DNA from: Parasponia andersonii
Lineage: Eukaryota > Streptophyta > Magnoliopsida > Rosales > Cannabaceae
Length of the DNA: 64,000 nt
Assembly (NCBI GenBank): GCA_002914805.1
Contig: JXTB01000029.1
Coordinates: 174,436-238,435 of the forward strand
Direction: 5' to 3'
Shown here: positions 12,501-24,967 of the stretch, one piece after another
Layout of the letters: each line of letters opens with the position of its first letter
How positions within the stretch are numbered: position 1 is the stretch's first letter
Notes under the pieces: generated by a model
The model's input: only the letters and a program-made list of their open reading frames with translations
Told to the model about the DNA's origin: nothing
The model's database searches: none
Translations under genes and position numbers: made by a program

Positions 12501-13272
12501 TGAAATAATGAAAGAACAATCGACAGACTCAATCAATTTTCGTCTGATGAAGACAGGGTCTACTTTATATCAGGTAAAAAATATGGAGTTTATCACAAGA
12601 ACTAATACGGAGTTCTATATGTGCTCATTATTCCACTAACTTACCAGATTGTCCTTCTGGTAGACAATGGTTTCCGCTGCAAGCATCTCTGTGTAGAGCC
12701 ATGCATGTTTTGATATGAGCCGGGCAAGAGTTCTGTAGTGATGATCGGTCCAGTCCATCATAGGAGCAACACTGGAAACAGACAAGAACAATCCATTTAG
12801 GTCCATAGAGTCATTAAACTCATTGTAAAGAATTAATGCATTCAAATATATAGATAAGTAATACTACAAGCATGAAGCACCAAGTTGTTTACCAAGCTTT
12901 TACAACAAACTAATGTGTCAGTTAACTCAACTGACGAAAGACAAGATATGTGTAGCTGACTCAAATATCTTTTCAACGGAGAACATAGAAAATCAATTTC
13001 ATACACTTAGTAACCAAAATATTACAAAAAAGTTGATATCCCATGGTATTATTCAATTTAGATATGTACCTAAACCAAGGAGGAAGATACTGCTCAACAA
13101 CCATCTTCGCTTTTGCACTCAATTGACGCTTTTGACTATAATTAAGTATCCTCCCCCTTCCAGTCAAATTACCATGAAATATTTTAAAAGGCAATCTGCT
13201 ACGGCTCTTCCGAAAAATATCATGAACAGGAACAACCGAAGCTACCGAAGAAGAATATCCCGAAAACTTCAT
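9583..13272 (-). CDS. tRNA-dihydrouridine synthase, DusA type
   Basis: This is an FMN-dependent, NADPH-using enzyme that reduces uridines in the tRNA D-loop. I model about twelve exons running from the ATG at 13272 ([10 protein letters not shown]) to TAG at 9583. The first exon (13070-13272) reads as an organelle-transit-like N-terminus rich in S, R and K. Then follow [14 protein letters not shown] (FMN site, exon 12645-12771), [30 protein letters not shown], the catalytic-loop motif [15 protein letters not shown] (12.0 kb), [36 protein letters not shown] and a C-terminal [11 protein letters not shown] tail. The order and motifs fit DusA (U20/U20a) rather than DUS1-4 of the cytosol. Internal exon limits are approximate. 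One long intron holds a tandem duplication (12398-12556). Confidence 0.9.
12398..12556. repeat. Tandem duplication of about 80 bp in a dihydrouridine synthase intron
   Basis: Two copies, about 12398-12475 and 12476-12556, share the run from AAATGTGTT through GGAGCTCTGAAATAAT to TCTGATGAAGA, with a few substitutions and a small length difference. Both are intronic. Confidence 0.8.
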
Positions 13273-14703
13273 GTTCCCTCCATTCAAAACCTAGCTTGCT
13301 CGTTAAAGTACCTATCCATTAAAACAACAACAACATCACTTTGAGAAACATAAAAAACTCAAGGAACCCAATTCAAACGCAGAACGGTACTTAGAACCAA
13401 GCCCACTATAAGTGTGAACTTTCTAAATAAAGATAACGAATTTAAAACTCAAACAGAGTAAAACCATGACAGAGGCATTTTATCAAACATGTAACGAGCA
13501 ACTCTCATGCGTCAATAAATATAAGAAGCATAGGCGTTCATGAGTTTGAAGTACTTCAAATACATACATATCTCAATATAAAGATACATATTGATGAAAG
13601 CTTGTGTTTACATCAATGGCGGAAGAAAGTAGCCGTGAGCTGGCCTCCGAGCTTCTCCGCCCTCCCTACAGAGTTGCAGAGAAACGGAAAGACGGCTTTT
13701 GGATTTGTGTGGAGTTTATATGCTTTATCCTCCGGCAAATAATTTTTGGGCCGGGCTTTTATCTGGTCCGAACTGCGAAAACAAAACTGGGCCTCCACTA
13801 GAAAGGAGCCTAGTATTAGGTTTTTGGACCTGGGTACGAGTGATTTGGGCCAAAATGACTTTTCTATTACTACTTTTTCAAGATGAGATATTTGTAAAAC
13901 TGTCAAAAATATTATGAGCATTAGTCGTAATTTTATAACCGTAATAAAATGTAGCAATAATTTTGTGACCATGAAAATTACGGTTAAAATTTTTACAGTT
14001 AGCTGTCATAAAGTCTACGATAGTCCTAGAAATGGAGCTTTCTTTCATATATAGCAATTGTAAAAATCAATAGTCAAGAAAAACATTTTAAAAAATAAGG
14101 AAACTAAAGGACACCAATGGTGTCCGGCACTTCACCCTAATAGAACATTAAAATACACATATAAACTATAAGATGGGTCTCATGACTTTATTAATATGAG
14201 ATGTTGGCACTACTGATTCTTCATAGTATTACTTGAAAAATAAGTTTAATATTGTAACCGTTTTTCTTTATCTCCATATAAATTTCATATTAAAAAGTGG
14301 TCAATAGAAAGAAACTTGGGTCTAAAAAACTACTAGATCCGTCCATTTTCCCTAGGGAAAAATGGACATGACTAGTAGTAATTTGGACTAAAATGGTTTT
14401 TTTATGAGTGATTTGAAATATTATTTTTTTCATTATTGTCATAGTTATGTGATGGAATAACACAATTTGTGACTATTAATTAATCCTAAAAAAGTGATAC
14501 AGTAGGGTCACACAACTACGTAACAGCGCTAAAAGTGTCATTTTAGTCCTATACATGTCAAAGTCCCTCTTCCCCTAGTCTTAGGCCCAATATTTAAAGG
14601 CCCATTATCAACAACGGATAAATGTGGCGTGGCGGATAAATAACTACCACTGACTAAAGTACCAGCTTTCTCAGAAGTTTTATCACTAACTGAGAAAAAT
14701 TCC
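13273..14703. promoter_or_regulatory. Shared upstream region of the divergent dihydrouridine synthase and TAB2 genes
   Basis: 1.4 kb separates the two divergent start codons. GGGCC/TGGGCC motifs occur near 13749, 13790 and 13848. Two GGCCCA motifs lie at 14584 and 14599, about 100 bp before the TAB2 start, which fits site II (TCP-type) elements of plant housekeeping and organelle genes. A near-perfect palindrome sits at 14341-14367. A short frame at 13613-13801 is unassigned. The middle part is AT-rich with no gene. Confidence 0.5.
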
Positions 14704-16732
14704 ATGGCGAGCTTAAGCTTCAATTCTTCGAGACTCAGAACCCCAGCGGTTCAATCAAGTAAACCCATCTCCAACTTCGCGAAATCCATCAAAATCCCAT
14801 TCAGTTTGTCCTCGAACAATCCCAGAAACTGGCCAAAACTGAGTCGTTTTGGGTCGAACTCCGTCTCAGAAAGCTCGGTTTCGATCCAGGAAGAGGTGGA
14901 AATTGAGGAAGAAGACGATGACCCGACCGCTGAACTCTGCTATCTTGACCCTGAAACTGACCCCAATAGCCTATCTGAGTGGGAACTTGATTTTTGCTCG
15001 AGACCCATTCTTGATATCAGAGGGAAGAAGGTGTGGGAGCTTGTGGTTTGCGATGATACTCTGTCTTTACAGTACACCAAGTATTTTCCTAACAATGTGA
15101 TCAACAGTGTTACTTTAAAAGATGCCATTGAGGGGATTAGTGATGATTTGGGCATCCCTTTACCCGATAAAATACGCTTCTTCAGGTAAAATTTATCGAT
15201 TATAAAGCTAAAGATTACACATGTGAATCAGAATAAAAGTTGGTGTATATGTAAGAACTGGTTTCTTTTTTCCCCCGGATTACAGGTCACAGATGCAGAC
15301 GATTATAACAAAAGCTTGTAACGAGCTTGGTATAAAACCTGTTCCTAGTAAACGGGTATGTATGGTATTTTGTTGACCTCATGTTATCTTATCATATTTC
15401 AAACAGTTATACAGTATTACTATGTCTGGAGCTGTTAGGCCCGTTTAGTGCACCGTATTGTATTGTAATTATTTTATCACAATCCTATTTTTGGTTTTGC
15501 ATTGAAATTATACTACGTTTTGCGAGTAATTGTTTTGGATTATTTCGTATGTGTATGAATTGTTCAACCATGTGCTGCAACTTAGAACTACTGAGATAGA
15601 GATATTAGCTGAAGGCATTGCAAATTTGCAAGGGTCGCTTGGGCTTGACTCTGTCTTCTTACACTCTCGTGGTTGTTTATTTCAGTGTCTATCACTGCTT
15701 TTATGGCTCGATGAAAGATACGAGACCGTATATACGCGCCATCCTGGTTTTCAGAAAGGAGCTAAGCCACTTCTCGCATTGGATAACCCCTTCCCAATGG
15801 AACTTCCAGATAATCTTTTTGGGGAGAAATGGGCCTTTGTCCAATTACCTTTTTCAGGTCAGGAGTAGCAGCGCTACCTATTGCTATATCTACAATTACT
15901 AAACTTTATACGCATCTATTGCCATTGTTAGCAAGCACACAATAAGCATTAGTAGTCTGTCTGAAAATCCTCTTTATAGTCACACTTTTTAATGGTTAGA
16001 TACTATACACCATGCTAACGTTCTTCTTCTTTCGTTTTTTGAATGTACTAATTTACCATTAAATGCCGTTGGTAATACTAAATCTAGTCCCCTGTTTTCC
16101 AGCTGTTCGAGAGGAGACATCATCGTTAGCAAAACAACGTGTGTTTGGTTCAAGTTTAGATTTGGATTTGCTGGGGATTGAAATTGATGACAAGACATTG
16201 ATCCCGGGACTGGCTGTTGCTTCTTCCCGTGCTAAACCACTAGCAGGTGCTTGCTTACTCTCTATGGATTCGTAATGTCATTTCTTTTTTACTTTCGACG
16301 TTTTCACTCTATTACGAGCTAGTTCTTCACGCAATTCTGAAACTCGTCTGCAACTAGCTCTACCAATAAACTTCTTAGCAAAATATATTGTTATTATAGG
16401 CCTGAGAAACTAGATTCCTTGCACGGGATTCTCTTTTCACTTTGCTTTGCTAGATCGGCACACAAGACGATGCTCAATATTTGAGAAGCAGTTTTGACGA
16501 GTCCTTGCAATTGTCTCACGTTACAATCGACTAGGCAGATATATCTTTGCATCTTGCTGTTATATGCTGATGATGAAGAAAGCAGTTGCTGAATGTGGTT
16601 TTGACAACAGTAGCTCAACTGTTGAAATTAGTAGTAGACATAAAGTCGCCCTTGGTTAAAATTTTCACAGTCGTATGCTTTTGAACGAAATATTTCTTCA
16701 GTACAATTCTTGTAAGAAATTACTCAGTACTG

Positions 16733-16763
<31 letters not shown>

Positions 16764-17148
16764 AGGAAGAAGAAAGAAAGAAGGGAAATTGCCAAAACTC
16801 GCATTTTTTTAATGTGCCCTTGTACAGTATTGTATGTTTCTATTCCAGTAAGAGGACCATAACATCTCGCTTCTATATGCTTCTGCAGCTTGGATGAATG
16901 GCCTGGAAGTGTGCTCAATAGAAGCAGATGTTTCCCGGGCTAGCTTGATTCTTTCAGTCGGTATTTCTACCCGGTATGTTTATGCTACTTATAAGAAAAC
17001 TCCGGTGACCATAAATGAAGCGGAAGCTTGGGAAGCAGCCAAGAAGGCTTCCGGAGGTTTACATTTCCTCGCCATTCAAGGGGACTTGGATTCAGATGAC
17101 TGTGTTGGGTTTTGGCTTCTACTAGACTTGCCACCTCCAACTGTATAA
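14704..17148 (+). CDS. TAB2: TAB2-like chloroplast RNA-binding translation factor
   Basis: TAB2/ATAB2 proteins bind chloroplast mRNA and promote translation of photosystem I and II reaction-centre subunits (psaB in Chlamydomonas). I see six exons: 14704-15185, 15286-15355, 15686-15857, 16103-16246 and 16889-17148 are well marked, and I found no need for more, so the model may be five. The N-terminus ([20 protein letters not shown]) is rich in Ser, Arg and Lys and low in acid, as in a chloroplast transit peptide. An acidic patch [12 protein letters not shown] precedes the conserved [12 protein letters not shown]. Later come [35 protein letters not shown] and the C-terminal [15 protein letters not shown]. 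These match the Tab2 family along its whole length. It looks intact. Confidence 0.93.
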
Positions 17149-18167
17149 TAACTTAATACTCGAAAAAGGGAAAGTTTTATCACAATACATTTGTTTTCTC
17201 AAGTATATGATTCATGCTTCCTGTTTGCAGTATTGGAATGGATTTAAATCCAGCTTATCGTTACTAGCAAAATCTTATCATTCTCCAAACGAATTCAGTG
17301 ACAACAAATTTTGGAAATGAACGAATTTAAACAAAAGAAAAAGAAAGAGAGAGAGAGAGAGAGAGAGAGGGAGTCATTTTTCACTTCAATAACAGAGGTA
17401 AATCTATACCACCTTATGAAAAAAAAAAAATGGCAGAAGCCGCAGGACCAGTATCATGGAGTCTAGTATCAGTCCTCCAAGGACCAAACCAAAGTAAAAG
17501 AAGGGAAAATGAACAGTTTCATGGAGTTTGGTGCCACTTCCCAGGTCCCAAACCAAAGGAAAATAAGAGAAAAATGAAAAGAAAAGTATTTTCATTTTGA
17601 GATGAAAGGTAAAACAAGTAAACGCTCCAATTTTAGGGAATTTACACCAAATATACTTAATAGCAACACCTTTTACACGCAACTCCCCTTCAGTCTGTAC
17701 TAGTCCCGGACTATCATCGTTTGAACTTGTACTATAGACATGCTTTCCGCTGATTAAACAAAATCAATTTTTCTTTTAAATTCTAAAAGAAATTCCAATA
17801 CATCTACTGTAATATCCATACACGATTCTAAATCTAATTACAGCCCGGAGTTGCACATCTGCCAAATTTTAGGTTGCTCTAATAATATACTGTTACAGCT
17901 GATTCCTGAATATCAAGTTGAAACCTTCTAAAAATTAATGAACGAAAATAATGGCATCGGAAACAATCCTACTTGGAATGAATTAATCTCTAAGGAAAAC
18001 TTAACCCCCAACAAACAATTCGTCATCAAGAACCAAGCTGCAAGACCAGTAAACTTGAACTTTCTCGGACCTTTGCAGATGGAGAACTGTTTCCTTTGTT
18101 TTGTATCCCGTGATATGAAAGGATGTCTACTGAATATGTGATCAATCAGGAAGAACTCGTCCAGCAT
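17149..18167. other. Intergenic spacer between convergent genes
   Basis: It lies between the TAB2 stop and the stop of the minus-strand PHD gene, so it must hold both 3' UTRs. A (GA)n run is at 17347-17369 and an A-run near 17419. No gene is recognised. Confidence 0.5.
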
Positions 18168-19455
18168 TCATGTTTTTGACCTCTTCTGCTTTTGAGATAC
18201 GAATCGAACCCCTTGCTTCCCAAGTTCTAGAAATTTCACTCTACCATCATCTAAAGTAACGGAGAGTGTTGATGTGCCTTCCACTAGGTCGGCCACCACT
18301 CCCTTGTGCCTGGATAGAAAATTGAGACCCTTAGAAAACACCAATTACGAACCTTTATGAATAGAATAAATGGAAACACTATCCAGAGAGAAATTTAGTG
18401 GCTCAGAACTTGCAAATAATAAATCAAAACCTGGCATAATAGGGTATTATGGTTCCAGTACTTTTAAGAAAATACTCACCATGAATTGTCGGATGGTTGA
18501 TGAACTTCAACTCGTTTTCCAATTGCATCTTTACCTAACTTTTTTAGTATCCAATTAGCATCCATGATCTCGTCCATTAAATTCTCTTGTTGTACTTGTG
18601 TTACATCATCTTCGTTACTTGATATTTTCTCTATAAATGGTGACGGGCGCTTTCTTTTTGACCTCTGACCCTTTATAGAACTTTTTTCCTCCTCTTGATT
18701 AGCAGAGTTCTGACTTTCAATACTAGGCTTCTTAAATTTAAACTTCAACAAAGGTTTCGAATCTCTAGGCAAAGACTGTGAAACAGGGGTCTGACCATGA
18801 TCATCATTGCTCTCAGTAAAAGTATCAGGTCTGCCTTCTGATAGCTTTCCTGAATATACCCTCTCACTTCTTGAAGTAGGAACTTCACCACCTGCAGGCC
18901 CAACTGCTGTAGTCGTTCCTTCGATGCTTCTTTTTCCCAATGAAGAAGGCATTTGCTCAGGAGTAGCAGCTTCAGATCCATCAGCACTACTCACTCGGCC
19001 AAATTTGGGGTTATAACCAGAAACCCCAGACCTGATTTTCCCCAACTTAATAAAATTTCCTTCTCGTCCGACCTTCAGATCCTTTGGTTGGACAGAGGAA
19101 TCATTTCTCTCTGCAAATTGGAGAAAACAATGCAACTAATTTGATAATATAAATATAATACAACGAAGATACAAAAAATCAACAATAGATGCTGATGTGC
19201 TTTTTTTGTTTTTTTTTTTGGTTTTTGAGAAACAATAGATGCTAATGTTGAGCAAGATAAGAAAGAACAAAACATTTTCCCAGGTAAAGAAGGGATAACA
19301 AGCCAAATACCATCACCATTTCTAGCAAGGCCATCATGTCTGTCCAATATAGACTTGTCATTTGTTTTCCACCAACTTGTGTTGTCACTGCCTGTTCATG
19401 AACAGGAACACAGAAGTCATAACAAGATTGCATTCATGTGCATGTGTTTGTGTGC

Positions 19456-19494
<39 letters not shown>

Positions 19495-22400
19495 GCACAC
19501 CATTGGATGTCATAAACTCTTGTTCTCTTTGGTCGGTTGAAGCATCAGACCCAGGAGAATTGGTTACGTTAATCTTTCGTGCACCAAAATTTATGACTAA
19601 CTTCTTTCCTTTCACTGTCTTTGAATTGCCAGCCAGCTTTCCCATATCCTCTCCACTTTCCAAATCATTAGATTTGTTGCTCTTGATTCGAACAATTCTT
19701 GAAGTCCTGTCTTCATCACTCACCATTACCTCATCAACAAACTTGTGCTTCAAAACTCCTGGCTTTTTGATAGAGCAAATCTCTTCTGTTTGACTCAGAC
19801 TTCCAGCAACCGGAGAATAATATGTATCCGGTAACTCATCTCTCTGAGACTGCCTGCCACCATTCTTGTCCTGAACCAAGCTGTATCCAAAATATTGGGC
19901 ATCATTATGTCCTTCAAAGCTCAAATCCGGTTCTCTTTTACTGACCACTGATGCCTGGTATCCTTTTCTCTTAAGAGAACCTTTACTGTAATATTTCTTT
20001 CCATAATCTTTGGCCTTTTTAGGCGACTTATCGACTAACCCTTTCAGAGATAATTTCAACGAACGTCCTTGTTCATTCTTTAATACTACAGGGCCATTTT
20101 CTTCATCATCAGAATATGGGGAAATAGAAAAAATATCTTCTTGAGTTGGCAACCCAGCAGCAGCCCTCAAGCTTGCAACGAGATCTCGATCAGCTTTGTC
20201 CTTTCTCCTCCAAAGCTCTTTCACAGCATCCTCAAGATCGTGGACCTAGAATAATATATTGGAATTCAATTTCAATTTACTCATCTGTTGAAAAGACTTT
20301 TAAAAAACAAGGCCCAAAAACAATCTCATTTTGTCAAACCTGATAGCACTCTCCACGACATGTGGCACACTTGTACTGGAGATTTCCATCCACTTGGAAC
20401 TGCAAATACTTTTCGTCACTGCAAAGCAACTATTACATAAGTTGACATGCTTAATTTGTCCCCCCAAAAAAAAAAACAAACAAACAAACAAACAAACTTG
20501 GGCCACTTTCTAGGCGAAAACAGAGAACACCATCTGTAAACGGGTCAGTTCCTTGAAATGCATAATAAACATTCACTCGACCAAACAAAAGAATGGAAAA
20601 CAGAATACCATATTAGTGAATAGTCGGAAAGGATCCCTGAATCTTTTTGGACGTACTAGTGTACAAGTGTATCACATGTTTCATCCCATTTTGCTTTGGA
20701 AATAGCAACTTGTATATATCCATTAAGTGCAAAAAATCCATAATACATGACAATGCAGCATAAAAGCTGAGCCTATGACAGAACAAAGGCCAGAAATTCA
20801 CCTGATACCATCACATTGGCAATGAACCCATCGCTGGCAAACATCACAGCAAACCATTGGTGTTGATTCTGAATCTCTATAAACCTAAAAAAATTTTGGA
20901 AAAATATTCAATCCAGATTCAAGAATTCCATTGGCTTGTACTAATGAGCTGCTACGATTCTGACCAAAATGACAAGACATGCTGCTACTGATTATGCAAG
21001 TCAATCAAACAAAAGAATAGCACACATATCATACTCCTGGACAAAAATAATGAATTACCTTCAAACAAACAGGACAATAATTCCCCTTCACAAACAATCG
21101 TCCACATGCATCACAGCAAGTGTATCCCAGAAACCACCTGAAAGTTTAGAAAGCAAATGGTGATCCTGATAGCAAAGGCTCAAGCTGAGTAACAAAAAGT
21201 CAAGCTATTATCTACAGGCAACTTTTTGCAGAATAGAAAGGTTTTGAAAAACAAATAAATTATATATTTTTGCCTAAAGCTCCACAAGTGTGTGAATAGC
21301 ATTTAAGGTCAATCAGAAAATGTGAACGAGTATAACAGTATTCAGCTTAAGGTAACCACATGGTTATACATCTTCCCTTCGACCTAAAAAAGCCGTTGCA
21401 TATGTTTTCTTTGAATCATCCTTCCAAAAGTCTAGGTTTTCTTAGCAAGTACAATTACTGAAGCCGAACCAAGAGTAAAGATTCAATGAAGTTTAATTGA
21501 TCAGCAAAAACATTTTTCAAGCATTCTCAAATAACAACAATTGGTACCTCACACTTAAGCCATTTCCTGGGACAGCAGAGCCACAGCTATGACACTTCGT
21601 ATGTTTTGGACACAAATAAGGTCCAGAAGAAACATTCTGCATCATCCACTAACAAAGATAAGAACACAATTTTTTTTCAAAAAACGAAAAACTCAGCAGT
21701 ACACATGCACACACACCTTATGCGAAGGATGCTGACAGTAGCAATGGTAAGCACCATCACACCTTTTACAGAACATAAATTTGTTAGGATCGCCTGTTCT
21801 CCGGCATACCTAGAAAATAAAAGGTGCCAAAGTATTATATATTTTGACCAAATTTCTAGATTCTTAGCTTTAATTGGAGAAAACACACAATGCCAAAGTT
21901 GTAGCAGCCATTTACACATAACATCCTTTAGCAAGTTAATTTTAATCAAACACAGTTTTGATAAAACATGCATCAAGACACAGAAGATTGAACTAATGAA
22001 TGAGAATTGATATTTGATGGTAGAGTGAAAAAAAACGAAGAGCTTCTAAACTAACAACGTGGAAGTTCCTAAAGAGTAAGACAGAAAGAATAAGATGAAC
22101 ACCAGTGTTACCTCACAAATTCGACAAGAGGGACATGTCCACGAACTCCAATGAAAGAGATCTGCTCAGAAGTCCTACTAATTAGAAAATGTGAAATTTG
22201 TAGTCCTAAACAAACTCTGGGACCAATAATCTTACCTCTATGTTGAGCCCAAGTTTTCAAGCAGTTCCTATGGTATTTCTTGGCACAAGTTTTGCATGAA
22301 AGCATTTTCCTTGCTCTCTCACTTCCTTCATTCTCACCAAAAAAGCATATCCGGCACAACACATTAATGTTGGACTGACCCTGTTCTTCTCCTGCAGGAC

Positions 22401-23722
22401 CTCTTGAGGAATCCTGTTCACGAGGGAAAAAAATAATCTTGATAAAACACAAATTTGGAATTGTGACAGAAATCAAACCTTATTAGACTTTAGCTGCAAA
22501 ATGAATCCAAATCATATCACAGTTCAAGAAACACGAAGAGAGAAGATCTCACCAACTTTCGAGAACATTAAAATGAAACTTGAAAAGGTAACTAAACCAG
22601 CATATTAGGCGGACAGTCTGATAAGCTCAAATGTAATCACACAGGAATAGTATCTCTAGTGACTACAGGTCCATGGGTGAGACCATAACAATAATAATTA
22701 AAGGGATCTTCCTAGAGACCTCAGTGAACATCTATCACCAAAAGTAAGTTCCTTCTTCCTACGACACCAAACCCAAAACTCAGTGAATAAATGCACTAGA
22801 CATGACAACGACAGTTGACTTCCATGAAAACAAGCATGAAAAAAACAGTCAAATAATCCTGGAATTCGCAAGCAAGTAAGGAAATTAGGGTTTAGTTGGG
22901 CGCAATTGCATCGGGGATTTTCCAAAGAAGCCCTGAACAAAGATATAATATGGTATAAAATCCCAATTATTCTAAAAATTTAAAAAATAATGCTCATGAC
23001 ATCAACTTTCATACATTCCCTAAATTCCCCAGCAAGGCTACAAAAGACCACCCATTCAACGACAAAATGTAAGTACAAAAGTTCCAATTTTCTGCTCAAT
23101 TCATCACATAACTCCCCCAAAAGTTCAAACTTGATAAATTTCAAAATCACCAGCTACAATCCAAATTGAGAGAGCAAAATCAAAATTCAGAGAACCTCAC
23201 CATCAAATCCCCGGACTCGAACCGCCTGGCGTAATCCTCGGCGGCAACCATAGCCGCGGCCGCTTTGCGCTGCAACGCGGCCCGCTTGGCCTGCGCCGAG
23301 GCAGCGGCGGCAGCCTCGTCGTCAACGCCAGCAACGACATCTCGCACCGGCGGAACCACCGGCCGAGTCAGTACCGGCAACGGCAGCGGCGGCGGCTGCG
23401 TAGGAGGTGGCGCGACCCGCGGAACGGCGACCTGGACCGTCCCCCCTCTCTCGTCCCTAACCCTAATTCCCAAAGGGTCTTGAAGAAACTCCTCGACCCG
23501 GCGAACTTCATCGAGGAAGGCATCCTTCGCCTTGGCGGTCCCGAGGCTCCGCGGAAACCCTAGCGGACAGAAGCAGATTCGGCGACTGCACAAACCGAAG
23601 AGCGAGAAAATTAGAGAGAGAAAATGAGGAGAGGGAGAGAGAGGTTTTAGAGAGAGAGAGAGAGAGAGAGAGGAGAGTAGTAGTACTAACCATGTAATTG
23701 GGCAAGCTACGTGAAATGCCAT
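18168..23722 (-). CDS. Multi-PHD-finger nuclear protein with a Tudor-like C-terminal domain
   Basis: It is probably a chromatin reader or regulator of about 850 aa. The start codon at 23722 opens a 32-nt exon (MAFHVACPIT) spliced to 23201-23585 (CRRICFCPLGFPRSL). A Pro/Val-rich and Ala-rich segment follows. Small exons between 22.4 and 20.3 kb then encode a dense Cys/His array: CRICFFGENEG, CKTCAKKYHRNC, WTCPSCRICEVCRR, CKRCDGAYHCYC, CPKHTKCHSC, CCDACGRLF, NYCPVCLK, CCDVCQRWVHCQCDGIS and YKCATCRGECYQ. These resemble the PHD cluster of MLL/KMT2-type proteins. A long charged linker (19.5-20.2 kb, 18.5-19.1 kb) leads to GKRVEVHQPSDNSWHKGVV, a Tudor-like fold. There is no SET domain, so it is not a methyltransferase itself. 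The closest memory is the Arabidopsis At3g52100/At3g08020 pair. Internal exon limits are approximate. Confidence 0.88.
19454..19492. repeat. GT/GA compound microsatellite beside a splice donor
   Basis: A (TG)n run passes into (AG)n and lies within about 10 bp of the donor of a long PHD-protein exon on the minus strand. It is intronic. Confidence 0.8.
23650..23672. repeat. AG microsatellite in intron 1 of the PHD gene
   Basis: An (AG)n run lies between the 32-nt first coding exon and exon 2. A second one, at about 23938-23958, lies upstream of the start codon. Confidence 0.85.
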
Positions 23723-24967
23723 ATTGAGGGAGAAAGAGAAGGATTTTGATTTGAATTTTTTCGTGCGTTTGTTTTTAGGGATCGCTCGTAAAATTTTTAC
23801 TTTGGAAAAAATAAATAAAATAAAAAACATATAATTTATAGTTTAATTTTAAATAAAAATAAAATATAAAATATAAAAGTAGTTGTAGTAGTAGTAATAC
23901 GATGATGGAGAGTTTGTGAATTGAGTTTAGCTGTTAAGAGAGAGAGAGAGAGAGAGAGGACGAGAATGAGAGGCTTGGGGAGGGCTTACGTCTAATTTTT
24001 AAGGTTTTAGGGTGCTGCCCCTGTAAATCCACCACCGCTACCGTGTGCTTTTCTTACACGTGTCGTGTTCTTCGTACACTGCAGAACGTTGTCGTTTACC
24101 ATACGCCACGTCGTTTTCTCAGAACGACGATTTATGCTCTTTTAGCATTAACGACATGTCGTTTACACATTAGTCGTTTTGTCAATTTTTACCTTTTTTT
24201 TTTACCAAACTTCCTTCACATTAAGTACCAAAGCGGGTTCATAGTATCAGAAGATTTAAGTATCATATTTCTAGTTAATCCCAGTGAAAAATGCCTATAC
24301 TTTTTGGGTCATTTTATAAATACGTTCATCATATTATATTTCAAGTTCATCTATAAATAATTATCAGCTTTATGGTGGTAACGAATATTTATGCTTCTTG
24401 GTACTGTTTTCTGCATGTTGGTAACGAATCCTTAAGATATATGGTGTTCAAGTGTGCACCTGTTAAACATGTTATGGTTTGTAATGTTATTTCAAAAAAA
24501 CAAAAACAAAAAATGAAAAACAAAAAAAAAACAAAAACAAAACCAGAAACAATCATAAGGTGTGACAAACTTTTGTTAAGAATTTGTTAATATGATCCGT
24601 GATAATTAAGAAAATTTTGAGTACTTGGAGCATCTTTAAACAAAATTAACCTCTGTGAAAAAATCGTAAGGAGACATTTCTTCTGTCTCTGTGAATTTTG
24701 ACCCTTATGATTCAATGGTACCAAGCTGCAACTTGATAGAAAATAAATTCTCCAACTTCTATAGCTTAAATATTACTGCTGATGCTACACTATTTACCTC
24801 TTTACTCTTTTCTCTTCTAAGTTAACTTGGATTAGCAAGCTGATAAATTCAAAATTCGTGTGTTCCTATATCCTTCTACCAACTGTGATTATACAAATAA
24901 TATGGTTCTTTGTTACAAAGGGTATGCCTACAACTCTAAACTATTGTGACTAGTTAGTTTAAAAAAT
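23723..24967. promoter_or_regulatory. Upstream region of the PHD gene, with four GTCGTTT motifs
   Basis: GTCGTTT occurs at 24091, 24110, 24158 and 24173, all on the + strand, with AACGACG/AACGACA on the other side of the same 90 bp. This is the motif clustered upstream of the PAAT-like gene, again 370-460 bp from a minus-strand start codon. The right part is AT-rich and ends at the CHX stop. No gene is seen. Confidence 0.5.

Noticed and set aside
13613-13801. Short + strand frame starting MAEESSRELASELLRPPYR
   Set aside because: It begins like a real protein, but no downstream exon or family match could be found in the 900 bp before TAB2. It may be a fragment.
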